NCBI RefSeq assembly: GCF_019083805.1
Contig: NZ_JAHRDV010000003.1
Span: 248,001 to 312,000, forward strand
Source: Acetobacter estunensis
Lineage (GTDB): Bacteria > Pseudomonadota > Alphaproteobacteria > Acetobacterales > Acetobacteraceae
Direction of reading: 5' to 3'
DNA length: 64,000 nucleotides
This document shows, one piece after another, positions 17,288 through 24,749 of the stretch; position 1 is the stretch's first letter, and every line of letters begins with the position of its first letter. The translations under genes and the position numbers were made by a program. Under the pieces are notes generated by a model that was not told where the DNA came from, made no database searches, and was given only the letters and a program-made list of their open reading frames with translations.

Positions 17288-17779
17288 TCACCATGCCAGA
17301 TGCGGATCGACCCTTTTGTGGCTCATGATATGCACTGAATCTATCTTCTGTTTCTCAGAAATGGGCGGTGGCGCATATTTCGAGAACACAGGTGCCACAT
17401 GTTTCGTGTTTCCATTCTGAGCAAGCGTTACACCCGAAGGTGCGATGGACGTGATGGTCCACCCCTCCGTTTTCTCGCCTTCGGAGAGAATCCGACTGCG
17501 CCCATCCCCTTTTTCAGGTCGGAAAATTGCACGCCACGCTCCCGCATGTCCGGAAATGCCAACAAGATGAAACGCACCCGCTTCACCGTGTGTCACACCT
17601 TTTGCCCGGCGGTCAGGCTCGAACAAAGGACGGCTGAGGATTGGAGCGATGTCCTCAGCCGAACCCTCCGTATCAGCAGGCACGGGTGTTTGGGCGTACA
17701 GAGGCGTTCCCACCCCGCACATCATGATCCCTCCCGTCACAAGACAGGCACGCAACGAAATGGATGAGAAGAGCGTCAT
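17288..17779 (-). CDS. GspC/GspN-like periplasmic protein of type II secretion
   Basis: A 163-residue protein with a likely N-terminal signal peptide or anchor (residues 1-29, ending PLYAQ). The body resembles the homology region of GspC/PulC-type proteins: LSRPLFEPDRRAKG, FHLVGISGHAGAWRAIFR, EGEKTEGWTITSIAPSGVTL. In type II secretion, this part contacts the secretin from the periplasm. The main gsp cluster starting 10 kb away contains no gspC, so this may be the missing component. Oddly, it is the last gene of the SPFH/P-type ATPase operon, overlapping the ATPase gene by ATGA (17776-17779). No C-terminal PDZ domain is present. The family assignment is motif-level only. Confidence 0.55.
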   Translation of the reverse strand: MTLFSSISLRACLVTGGIMMCGVGTPLYAQTPVPADTEGSAEDIAPILSRPLFEPDRRAKGVTHGEAGAFHLVGISGHAGAWRAIFRPEKGDGRSRILSEGEKTEGWTITSIAPSGVTLAQNGNTKHVAPVFSKYAPPPISEKQKIDSVHIMSHKRVDPHLAW

Positions 17780-19752
17780 GCTTTTCTTATGTTGGGTAAG
17801 CGTGTTTCATCGAACCGGAGAAGGCGCCCTGCGTTGGCAAGCCCCGCCAGAGTGGACGCATTGTGCAGCACAGCCGCCATCACGGCCCCTTGCGCCCCTA
17901 ACAGATTGAACGCTGCGCAGACAATGAGGATAGCCGTCCACCCCACACCCATCCCGACATTGACCTGAATGGTACGGCGACACCGACGACTCAGACGTAT
18001 GGTCGTTCCCAACCGCCGCAGATCGGATTGCATCATTACGAGATCCGCTGAACTGAGCGCCACGTCCGTGCTGTCCGCGCCCATGGCAATGCCTACGGCA
18101 CCCGCGCGCAACGCCAGCGCATCGTTGATACCGTCCCCCACCACCAGCGGTCGTTGTCCATGCGCAACCTCACGCTGGACGCAGGCCATCTTGTCGGTGG
18201 GCAACACCTCCGCTTCCACAAGATCGATGCCCACGTCCGCGCCAATTCGCTGGGCCACCGCACGACGATCGCCCGTCAGAAGAATCTGACGTGTCAGACC
18301 GAGCTCCCGCAGTTCCCTCATCGCCTGCTCGGCCTCCGGGCGCAGGCTGTCGGACAGAAGCAACCAGCCCAGAAGGGCACCGTCACGGCTAAGGCACACC
18401 ATCGGTCCATCGTGCTCAGGCACAGGCCCCGGGGCAATCCCTTCCTCCTCCAGAAGCGCTGGCCGCCCCATAAGGAAAACCGTGCCATCCGACGCGACGG
18501 CGCGCAGACCCAACCCATGCTCTTCCTGCACATCCACGAAATCGAAGGGTTGAGGCACATCCATGGAACGCGCGAGCGCACGACTGACCGGATGGGAACT
18601 GAGCGCGCCGAGGCTCGCACTTAGAGCCAGCAACTGTTCGTCAGAGATACCCGGTCGGGGCAGCACGCGACTGAGCGCGAGACGACCGGTCGTGAGTGTT
18701 CCCGTCTTGTCGATGACAAGAGACGTCACGTCGGCCAAGTGCTCCAGAAACGCCGTGCCCTTGATGAGGATTCCATGACGCGCGGCCACGGCAATCGCTG
18801 CAATGGACGCAGCCGGAGCCGCCAGCACCACGGCGCAGGGACATGATGCCACCAGCACAGCCAGCATGGCGGAGGTGGAGCCGGAGGCAAACCACACCGC
18901 TGCTGAAATCGTCATGATAAGCGCCATGTAACGTCCGGCGTAACGCTCCAGCAGACGCGTGAGCGGCGGCTTGGCCTCCTCAGCCACCTCCATCAGAGCG
19001 ATGACCTGCCCCAGCGCCGTCTCCTCGCCTGTACGCGTTACCTCGACCGTCAGCACACCCGAGAGATTGATCGTGCCCGCCAGCACATGCTCGCCCGGAC
19101 CGACCTCCACGGGCACCGATTCACCAGTAAGAGACGCCATGTCGAGAGAGGACTGCCCCGAGAGGATCAGCCCGTCCGCCAGCACGCGGTCACCGGCCCG
19201 CACTTCCAGCCGGTCTCCCACCGCAAGCTGGGAGGCTGTCACCGTCTCCGTCGTGCCATCAGGGTGCAGGCGCAGCGTCGTGGTGTCGACAAGTCGCTCA
19301 AGCGCCCGGATCGCCTCCTGCGACCCAAGAAGCGAACGCTCCTCCAGCACGTGGCCCACGATCATCACGATTGGCAGAAGGGCCGCCGTGAGCAGATCGC
19401 CAGTTGCCCACGATGCCAGCATCGCCACCGCTACAAGCTGGTCCGTCAGGCCATGCAGGGATGGATGACGCAGGCTCGCGATCGCGGCACTCAGAACAGG
19501 CGCCGCCACCAGCAGGGCGGCCCCTGTCGCCGCCAGGTCCGGAACGGCGCTGTTGGAAGACACCAGATACTTCCACGCCAGCGCAATCACGAGCAGCCAG
19601 CAGGCCACCATGGCCAGCACCAGCCGTGTGCCTAGCCCCCAACGCTCGGCACGGCTCATCAGAGAGCCAAACTCGGAGGCCGTGGCCTGACGGGTGTGAT
19701 GGCCTAACCCGCGCCCGACATCGGGGGCAGAGGAAAAACCAGTCGCACTCAT
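17776..19752 (-). CDS. P1B-type metal-translocating ATPase without HMA domain
   Basis: A 658-residue inner-membrane heavy-metal P-type ATPase. Seen in order: TM pairs at about 43-65 and 70-95, TM pair around 105-140, actuator motif LTGESVPVEV, the ion-pathway motif SCPCAVVLAAPAA in TM6, phosphorylation motif DKTGTLTTG, SSHPVSRAL (the HP dipeptide of P1B ATPases), GDGINDALALR hinge, and two final TMs. The N-terminus lacks an HMA metal-binding domain. The last helix carries VLHNASTLAGLANAGRLLRF instead of the ADxG acidic motif of ZntA, so the ion is unlikely to be handled exactly as in Zn/Cd/Pb pumps. The first codon overlaps the upstream SPFH gene's stop by ATGA. Exported ion unknown; Mn, Zn or another divalent metal are candidates. 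Confidence 0.85.
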   Translation of the reverse strand: MSATGFSSAPDVGRGLGHHTRQATASEFGSLMSRAERWGLGTRLVLAMVACWLLVIALAWKYLVSSNSAVPDLAATGAALLVAAPVLSAAIASLRHPSLHGLTDQLVAVAMLASWATGDLLTAALLPIVMIVGHVLEERSLLGSQEAIRALERLVDTTTLRLHPDGTTETVTASQLAVGDRLEVRAGDRVLADGLILSGQSSLDMASLTGESVPVEVGPGEHVLAGTINLSGVLTVEVTRTGEETALGQVIALMEVAEEAKPPLTRLLERYAGRYMALIMTISAAVWFASGSTSAMLAVLVASCPCAVVLAAPAASIAAIAVAARHGILIKGTAFLEHLADVTSLVIDKTGTLTTGRLALSRVLPRPGISDEQLLALSASLGALSSHPVSRALARSMDVPQPFDFVDVQEEHGLGLRAVASDGTVFLMGRPALLEEEGIAPGPVPEHDGPMVCLSRDGALLGWLLLSDSLRPEAEQAMRELRELGLTRQILLTGDRRAVAQRIGADVGIDLVEAEVLPTDKMACVQREVAHGQRPLVVGDGINDALALRAGAVGIAMGADSTDVALSSADLVMMQSDLRRLGTTIRLSRRCRRTIQVNVGMGVGWTAILIVCAAFNLLGAQGAVMAAVLHNASTLAGLANAGRLLRFDETRLPNIRKA

Positions 19753-20888
19753 GGCGTGCTTCCTTCGCCCTGTCCGCTCTCACCGCTTCTGTCCGGAACG
19801 GGACCGCCGAACATCACCTGCCCCATGCCGGGAGCCACCGCCGTCACCTGCCCCACACGGCCGAGCAACGCTGCCGCCCGGTCGCGCCACGCCTGCACGC
19901 CCACGGCCTGACGAATGGTCGGCGCAGCGTCGCTCACCGCCTTGTCCACCGCCGAAATGGAGGCCGTCTGCTCGGACGCGGCATGAACGAACTCGACCGC
20001 GCTCGCGGCTGCCTCATCCGTCAGGCGATCATGCTCACGATTGGCGGCCTGAAGAATACGCTCGGCCTCCGTCCGGGCCGCCGCCACATTCTGCGCGGCG
20101 GACTGTTCGGCCGTCAGCACCTGATCGAAGGCTTCCTTCGCCCGTGGCGGCAACACCACCCCGAGGTCAATACGCGCCACCTCAATACCCAGATCCGCAT
20201 GCGGCCCCTTCAATGCCGCCAGTCGCGCATTGACCAGTGACAGCAGCTCACCTCGCAAGGCCGCGCGACGGGAAGAAAGATCCTCATTTCCGGCACCTGC
20301 TTCGGCCTGTGAATGAACGACGAGAAAATCCTCAACAGGATGCGTGGCGGCAATGTCCGTGGCAGCAGCGTAGAAGATGCGTTTCAGTGCTGGCGTCACA
20401 TGCGCGCGCGATTGCATGTAAGCCACGGGACGGATGATCCGGTAGAACACATTGGCGTCCAGCCGCACGACATTCCCGTCTCCGGTCAGGAGATAACTGG
20501 AATTGGCCGCATCCCGGCTTTTTTCCATGTGATAGAAATCGTCCGATTCTTGAAGTTCCAGATCGGTCTCATCGCTGCTGTAATCGGTGTTGTTGCGCGA
20601 CACATGCAAAGAAATCTGTCGTTCGGACGACGGCAGGAAAGAGACGGTCTCGAACGGACGTGGGAGAGCGGCCACCAGTCCCGAATGACGTACCGACACG
20701 ACACGACCGTAGCGCATCACGATGGCGTTGCTGTCGGCAGGCACGGAGCGGACATTGCCTGTCAGCCAGACTACGCCCAGAAGCGCCGTGACGCATCCCA
20801 GCACCAGAAAGGACAACTTGACGGATTGTGCCAGCGCACTTCCCGCCAGCACATCATTATCGCGGCGCTCCAGAACCTCCGTCGTCAC
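19749..20888 (-). CDS. SPFH/band-7 membrane protein, HflK-like
   Basis: A 379-residue protein with one N-terminal membrane segment (about residues 24-45, SFLVLGCVTALLGVVWLTG). An SPFH domain follows (NVRSVPADSNAIVMRYGRVV, GDGNVVRLDANVFYRIIRPV), then an Ala/Glu-rich coiled-coil region (AEQSAAQNVAAARTEAERIL). SPFH proteins oligomerise into membrane cages or microdomains; HflK/HflC modulate the FtsH protease. Here the context is a metal ATPase rather than ftsH or degP, so the canonical HflK role is not assumed. Overlaps both neighbours by ATGA. The C-terminal tail is Gly/Pro-rich and probably disordered. Confidence 0.8.
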   Translation of the reverse strand: MTTEVLERRDNDVLAGSALAQSVKLSFLVLGCVTALLGVVWLTGNVRSVPADSNAIVMRYGRVVSVRHSGLVAALPRPFETVSFLPSSERQISLHVSRNNTDYSSDETDLELQESDDFYHMEKSRDAANSSYLLTGDGNVVRLDANVFYRIIRPVAYMQSRAHVTPALKRIFYAAATDIAATHPVEDFLVVHSQAEAGAGNEDLSSRRAALRGELLSLVNARLAALKGPHADLGIEVARIDLGVVLPPRAKEAFDQVLTAEQSAAQNVAAARTEAERILQAANREHDRLTDEAAASAVEFVHAASEQTASISAVDKAVSDAAPTIRQAVGVQAWRDRAAALLGRVGQVTAVAPGMGQVMFGGPVPDRSGESGQGEGSTP

Positions 20889-21961
20889 GGCGCACCTCCG
20901 ACGACGACTGGCAAAGCGCGATCATCCGGCCGGTACGGCGCCGACGTAGCCGGAAGCAACTGATCGGCGCTGCGGAACCCTGTCAGCGCGTTGAATGGAG
21001 GCGCATCCGTGCGCAGAACGAGGCGCGTGTTCTTGCCCACAATCGAATTGAGCGTGTCGAGCGTGCGCAGGGTGGCGTAAAGATCGGGATTGCGCGTGTA
21101 GCTATCGGCATAAATGCGCGCGGCCTCCTCACGTGCATGGGCTTCCGTCTCGGCCGCTTCCGCCTTGGCCTTGGCCACGATGATACGGCTGTCGCGCTGG
21201 GCATCGGATTTGATCGCTGCCGCCTGCCGCAATCCTTCCGCCGTCCGGGCCGCCGCAACCGTCTCGCGCTCGGCCCGCATGCGCGCCACAGTAGCGCTCA
21301 GCGTCTCGGCCGGCAGGCTAAGACGTTCAACGCCCACCTGATCGATGTGGATGCCATAGATCGCCTCCGCCTGCGGCCGGAGAACACCCAGAAGCTTCGT
21401 TTCGAACTCAGAAAGTTTCACATCCTGAGGATTGGTGTTGACCAGATTGCGCAGCGCGAAATCACTCGCAACGATCTGAAGCGTCGAACCGAGAAGCGAG
21501 CGCAACTGTCGTGCGGCCTCATCCGGATCGTTGCCGGTTGTGCGCAGGAAGTGTCGGACATGCTCAGGATCATCGGACACCGACCAGACGAGATAGGCCT
21601 GAATCAACACACGGAGCCCATCACGTGTGCCGACATCCTGCAGACCGCCCGAAGTTGTGCGCGCCTGAAGATCGACCACCTGTTCCACTTCCAGCGGCGC
21701 GGGCAGTTTCCATGACAGACCCGGCTCGGTGCGAACCCGCACAGGCGCGCCAAACCGTGTGACCACAACAGCCTTTCCTGTTTCCACCGTGTAGGACATC
21801 GCCGCCGAAAGGGTCGCACAAAACACCAGACCGGCAATGCCGAACCTCATACCCAGCCCCGTCATGCGGCGTGGCGTCCTGAGTGCGGCATCCTCCACTG
21901 GCATGGCGGTCGACAGCCTTCCATCCTGATCGGGAGACACTCCGTTCACCGGTCCGTTCAT
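20885..21961 (-). CDS. SPFH/band-7 membrane protein, HflC-like
   Basis: A 358-residue protein with a single N-terminal membrane segment (FGIAGLVFCATLSAAMSYTV, about residues 45-64) and an SPFH domain typical of HflC (GKAVVVTRFGAPVRVRTEPG, LSWKLPAPLEVEQVVDLQAR). The region IHIDQVGVERLSLPAETLSA precedes a coiled coil rich in Ala/Glu/Arg (AKAKAEAAETEAHAREEAAR) and the family-like end DLYATLRTLDTLNSIVGKNT. Probably pairs with one of the two HflK-like neighbours in a hetero-oligomer with its SPFH part in the periplasm. ATGA overlaps on both sides show tight translational coupling. Confidence 0.85.
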   Translation of the reverse strand: MNGPVNGVSPDQDGRLSTAMPVEDAALRTPRRMTGLGMRFGIAGLVFCATLSAAMSYTVETGKAVVVTRFGAPVRVRTEPGLSWKLPAPLEVEQVVDLQARTTSGGLQDVGTRDGLRVLIQAYLVWSVSDDPEHVRHFLRTTGNDPDEAARQLRSLLGSTLQIVASDFALRNLVNTNPQDVKLSEFETKLLGVLRPQAEAIYGIHIDQVGVERLSLPAETLSATVARMRAERETVAAARTAEGLRQAAAIKSDAQRDSRIIVAKAKAEAAETEAHAREEAARIYADSYTRNPDLYATLRTLDTLNSIVGKNTRLVLRTDAPPFNALTGFRSADQLLPATSAPYRPDDRALPVVVGGAP

Positions 21962-23841
21962 TTCGCCATCACATCGTCAACAGAGGGAGAAGAAACCGGC
22001 GCGCCATCGCGCAGATCCAGAAAACTGTTCGGAAGCCGGCTGTCGAGAACTGCCATCGCGGTTCCATCAAGAGCTGCCTTCAGGCCACCCAGATAGCGTT
22101 CCAGCAGGAAGGCGCGACCACCGGTCTGCCATGACCGGTCATCGCCTATCATCCGTGTGGCATTGGCCTGCGCCTCCATGCGGATGCTGGCCGCCTGTGC
22201 AAGCGCGGACGCCTGCTGGGTGTAAGCATCCCTACGTGCAAGCGCCGCCGTGCCCATGGCCCGCGCGCGTTCTTCGGCCACGCTCATCTGCGCCTTGACC
22301 TCTGCGGCCTGCACCGCACGCCACGACTGGGCCGCCGCCGCCGGTGGCTGAATGGAGTCCACAACGACAGCCACAATCTCGATACCGGCTTTATGTCTAT
22401 CGAGTTCCTGCTGCACATGCCGGGCCATGATATCCGCCATGGTGTCACGGCGCGTGGCCATCACGCCTTCAAGCGTCTCGCTCGCAAAGAACCTCACCAG
22501 TTCACGATGTGCGAGCGATCGCAAAAGCGCATCCGGCGAAGAGACATTGTAGAGAGCGTCCATCGCTCCCTGATCCGACTGCCGCACGCGATAGAGAATG
22601 CGCAGATTGACTGTCAGCATTTCAAAGCCACCACCGCCCTCAGCTGTGCGTGCCACGAGACAGGTGGCATCCTCGGGGGAATTGTCCCACAAGCGGTTGG
22701 CGCTATCCGGAGGATCACCCTCGGCAGTGGCAGTATCGACGGCAGCTTTCGCCGCGTCCGCGTTATCGGTCAAAACCAGTGAGCGGATTGTCCCGAATTC
22801 CGTCAGGCGCACCTGCCCGAAAGGCCGGGGTAGCACGATATGCAGGCCGGGTCCGAGAACCGTGATCGGTCGCCCGAAACGCTCATAAATCCCACGTCGG
22901 TTCTGATCGATCTTCACAACTCCGCTGAACACCCATCCGAGCGTCAGCATCCCGACAGTGACAGGCAGGGCCGCACGACGCACGAAATCCAGCGCCCAGC
23001 TTCTTTCGAAATCGATTCCGAAATTCGTCTTCAGCATCAGGGCAATCTGAGCGGGACGAAAAGCCCGTGGATTGCCAAAGAGAAGATTTCCCACACTGAT
23101 GGACGAAGGTCCGGCAGAGGCGGTTGACGACAGCCACGCGAGAACGAGCCTGACAAGGTTCTCACTGGCGGCATACATCACGAGAAAGGCCGGAACTTTC
23201 CAGAGCCACGAGGGCGTCGCAAGCCCACTTGCAGCACATCCCGTGAGGAATCCTGTGATGAGAAGCGTGACAATGACAAGCCGCATCAAGGCGGCCAGGC
23301 CGCTCGCCTCCCCCACATGTCGCACGCGCGCGGTCAGAAGCGAACGCTCCTGAAAGAGGAAGATAAAAGCAAGAAGCGCGACCAGAGAGGACGCAGTGAC
23401 CAGCGCGCCATGTCCGAACGACAGAAGGTCCGTTTCCCGCCTTACGCTCCCAAGGCCACTCACAAGCGCAATCAGGGAGGAAGGAAGCAGCGCTGTCCAC
23501 AGCCCCCATTCCGATACTCGTCCCCCGTCTTCTACTTTGACAGCGGCACGCCGCCGCGCGCCGGTCACAGCCATGACCGCAAAAGCACCACCTGCGACAA
23601 GCGCAAGATCTGCCAGAATGATTCCCGACAGAGGGGTATTCGCCAAAAAAGAAGACAGGCCAGCGTGATGCGCGGAGGGTCGGCGCCCGGCAAGCGTCAG
23701 CCCCATGCCACACAGAAAGGCCACAGAGGCAAATAGACCGCCGACAAGAAGCGATCGACGCAGCTTTTTCACATCAGGAGCAAATTTCTCCGCGACATCG
23801 AGAGCGGGAAGCTCTGGCCTGCCCTGCTTGTATCCTGCCAC
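21958..23841 (-). CDS. Polytopic SPFH protein: multi-TM domain fused to HflK-like band-7 domain
   Basis: A 627-residue protein, first gene of the operon. The N-terminal ~310 residues hold about seven hydrophobic segments (for example LVGGLFASVAFLCGMGLTLA, LIALVSGLGSV, LVALLAFIFLF, LVIVTLLITGFLTG, VGMLTLGWVFSGVV). An SPFH domain follows (IDQNRRGIYERFGRPITVLG, PGLHIVLPRPFGQVRLTEFG), then an HflK-like helical part (GIEIVAVVVDSIQPPAAAAQ, Ala/Arg-rich coiled coil). An additional acidic, Asp/Ala-rich insert (about 380-415) sits within the SPFH domain. Standard HflK has a single TM, so the polytopic fusion is unusual and may dock another membrane protein such as the ATPase encoded in the same operon. 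The promoter presumably lies in 23842-23935. Confidence 0.8.
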   Translation of the reverse strand: MAGYKQGRPELPALDVAEKFAPDVKKLRRSLLVGGLFASVAFLCGMGLTLAGRRPSAHHAGLSSFLANTPLSGIILADLALVAGGAFAVMAVTGARRRAAVKVEDGGRVSEWGLWTALLPSSLIALVSGLGSVRRETDLLSFGHGALVTASSLVALLAFIFLFQERSLLTARVRHVGEASGLAALMRLVIVTLLITGFLTGCAASGLATPSWLWKVPAFLVMYAASENLVRLVLAWLSSTASAGPSSISVGNLLFGNPRAFRPAQIALMLKTNFGIDFERSWALDFVRRAALPVTVGMLTLGWVFSGVVKIDQNRRGIYERFGRPITVLGPGLHIVLPRPFGQVRLTEFGTIRSLVLTDNADAAKAAVDTATAEGDPPDSANRLWDNSPEDATCLVARTAEGGGGFEMLTVNLRILYRVRQSDQGAMDALYNVSSPDALLRSLAHRELVRFFASETLEGVMATRRDTMADIMARHVQQELDRHKAGIEIVAVVVDSIQPPAAAAQSWRAVQAAEVKAQMSVAEERARAMGTAALARRDAYTQQASALAQAASIRMEAQANATRMIGDDRSWQTGGRAFLLERYLGGLKAALDGTAMAVLDSRLPNSFLDLRDGAPVSSPSVDDVMAK

Positions 23842-23935
23842 GATCTTCGCGGTTCCTTGCCCGGTGATGAAGATTTCCCCGCGTTATAGAAGGGAAAAAG
23901 GAAGTGTTCATGAACATCTCATGACAATGGCCGTG

Positions 23936-24622
23936 TCAGGTCAGACACCATTTCCGCAACAGATTGTGATAGGTGTTGGTCAACGCAAGCACTGCCGGAT
24001 CACCGGCTTGAGTGCGCGTATGCAGGTCGATAATGGCCCGGTCGAGATCGAACAATAGCGTGCGGTTCGCCGCATCCGGGACCAGAGACTGTATCCAGAA
24101 AAAGGAAGCCAGACGCACGCCGCGTGTCACAGGCGCCACTGCGTGGATCATGGTCGTGGGATAAACGATCATGTCACCAGCGGAGAGCTTGATGAGTTCC
24201 GCCCCACTGCGTGTTTCAAGTTCCAGTTCGCCGCCGTCATAAGCGTCTGGTTCAGTCAGAAAGAGCGTGGCCGAAAGATCGGCCCGCAACATCCGCCCCG
24301 TGTCGTCGGGCAGTGTCTGTACCGAGTTATCGACATGCGCGCCGTAGGTCATGCCCCCTTCATAGCGATTGAACATGGGCGGATAGATCAGGCGCGGTAG
24401 TGCTACACTGCGAAACAAAAGATGACGTCCCAGCGCGCGGAACACTATGGCCCGTGCTGCCTGCGCTTCGTCAGAATGCATGTCGAGCTGACGGTTTTTC
24501 TTGACATGAACCGCCTGTACACCCGCCGTATCACGACCATCCTTCCATGGCCCGGCTTCCAGCAGCGCACGGCATTCCGCGATCTCGGACGGCTCAAGCA
24601 CCGCCTGCATGTGGACTGGCAT
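23936..24622 (-). CDS. Fe(II)/2-oxoglutarate dioxygenase, PKHX/PiuC family
   Basis: A 228-residue soluble enzyme of the Fe(II)- and 2-oxoglutarate-dependent hydroxylase family (YbiX/PiuC). It shows the start MQAVLEPSEIAECRALLEAG, the iron ligands His and Asp in YGAHVDNSVQ, a distal His in MIHAVAPVTRG with the 2-oxoglutarate-binding Arg shortly after, and the conserved FNRYEGGMTYG. PiuC proteins commonly sit beside TonB-dependent siderophore receptors; no such receptor is adjacent here, so the substrate is unknown. Length fits the family. It is followed on the strand by the SPFH operon after about 95 bases, but co-transcription is not evident. Confidence 0.85.
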   Translation of the reverse strand: MPVHMQAVLEPSEIAECRALLEAGPWKDGRDTAGVQAVHVKKNRQLDMHSDEAQAARAIVFRALGRHLLFRSVALPRLIYPPMFNRYEGGMTYGAHVDNSVQTLPDDTGRMLRADLSATLFLTEPDAYDGGELELETRSGAELIKLSAGDMIVYPTTMIHAVAPVTRGVRLASFFWIQSLVPDAANRTLLFDLDRAIIDLHTRTQAGDPAVLALTNTYHNLLRKWCLT

Positions 24623-24658
24623 GGATCATCCTTCACTGTCGAATGGGAGGGAACAGCC

Positions 24659-24697
24659 AAAACCGCCACCGCTCCCCATAAGGGAACAATGGCGGTT
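24659..24697 (-). terminator. Intrinsic terminator downstream of the second phosphoesterase
   Basis: On the minus strand AACCGCCA ... TTCCC-TTAT-GGGGA ... TGGCGGTT forms a long imperfect stem-loop and is followed by TTTTGG. It lies 50 bases past the phosphoesterase stop and isolates it from the dioxygenase gene. Confidence 0.7.
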
Positions 24698-24749
24698 CTG
24701 TCGGCAGTGCTTCGGCCCGGAGTTCATCCGAACCGAAGTCTGAAACGTG

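Noticed and set aside
19749..21961. Canonical hflK-hflC pair modulating FtsH
   Set aside because: The genes lie in an operon with a metal ATPase and a third, polytopic SPFH protein, not with ftsH, hflX or degP, so the standard role is not assumed.
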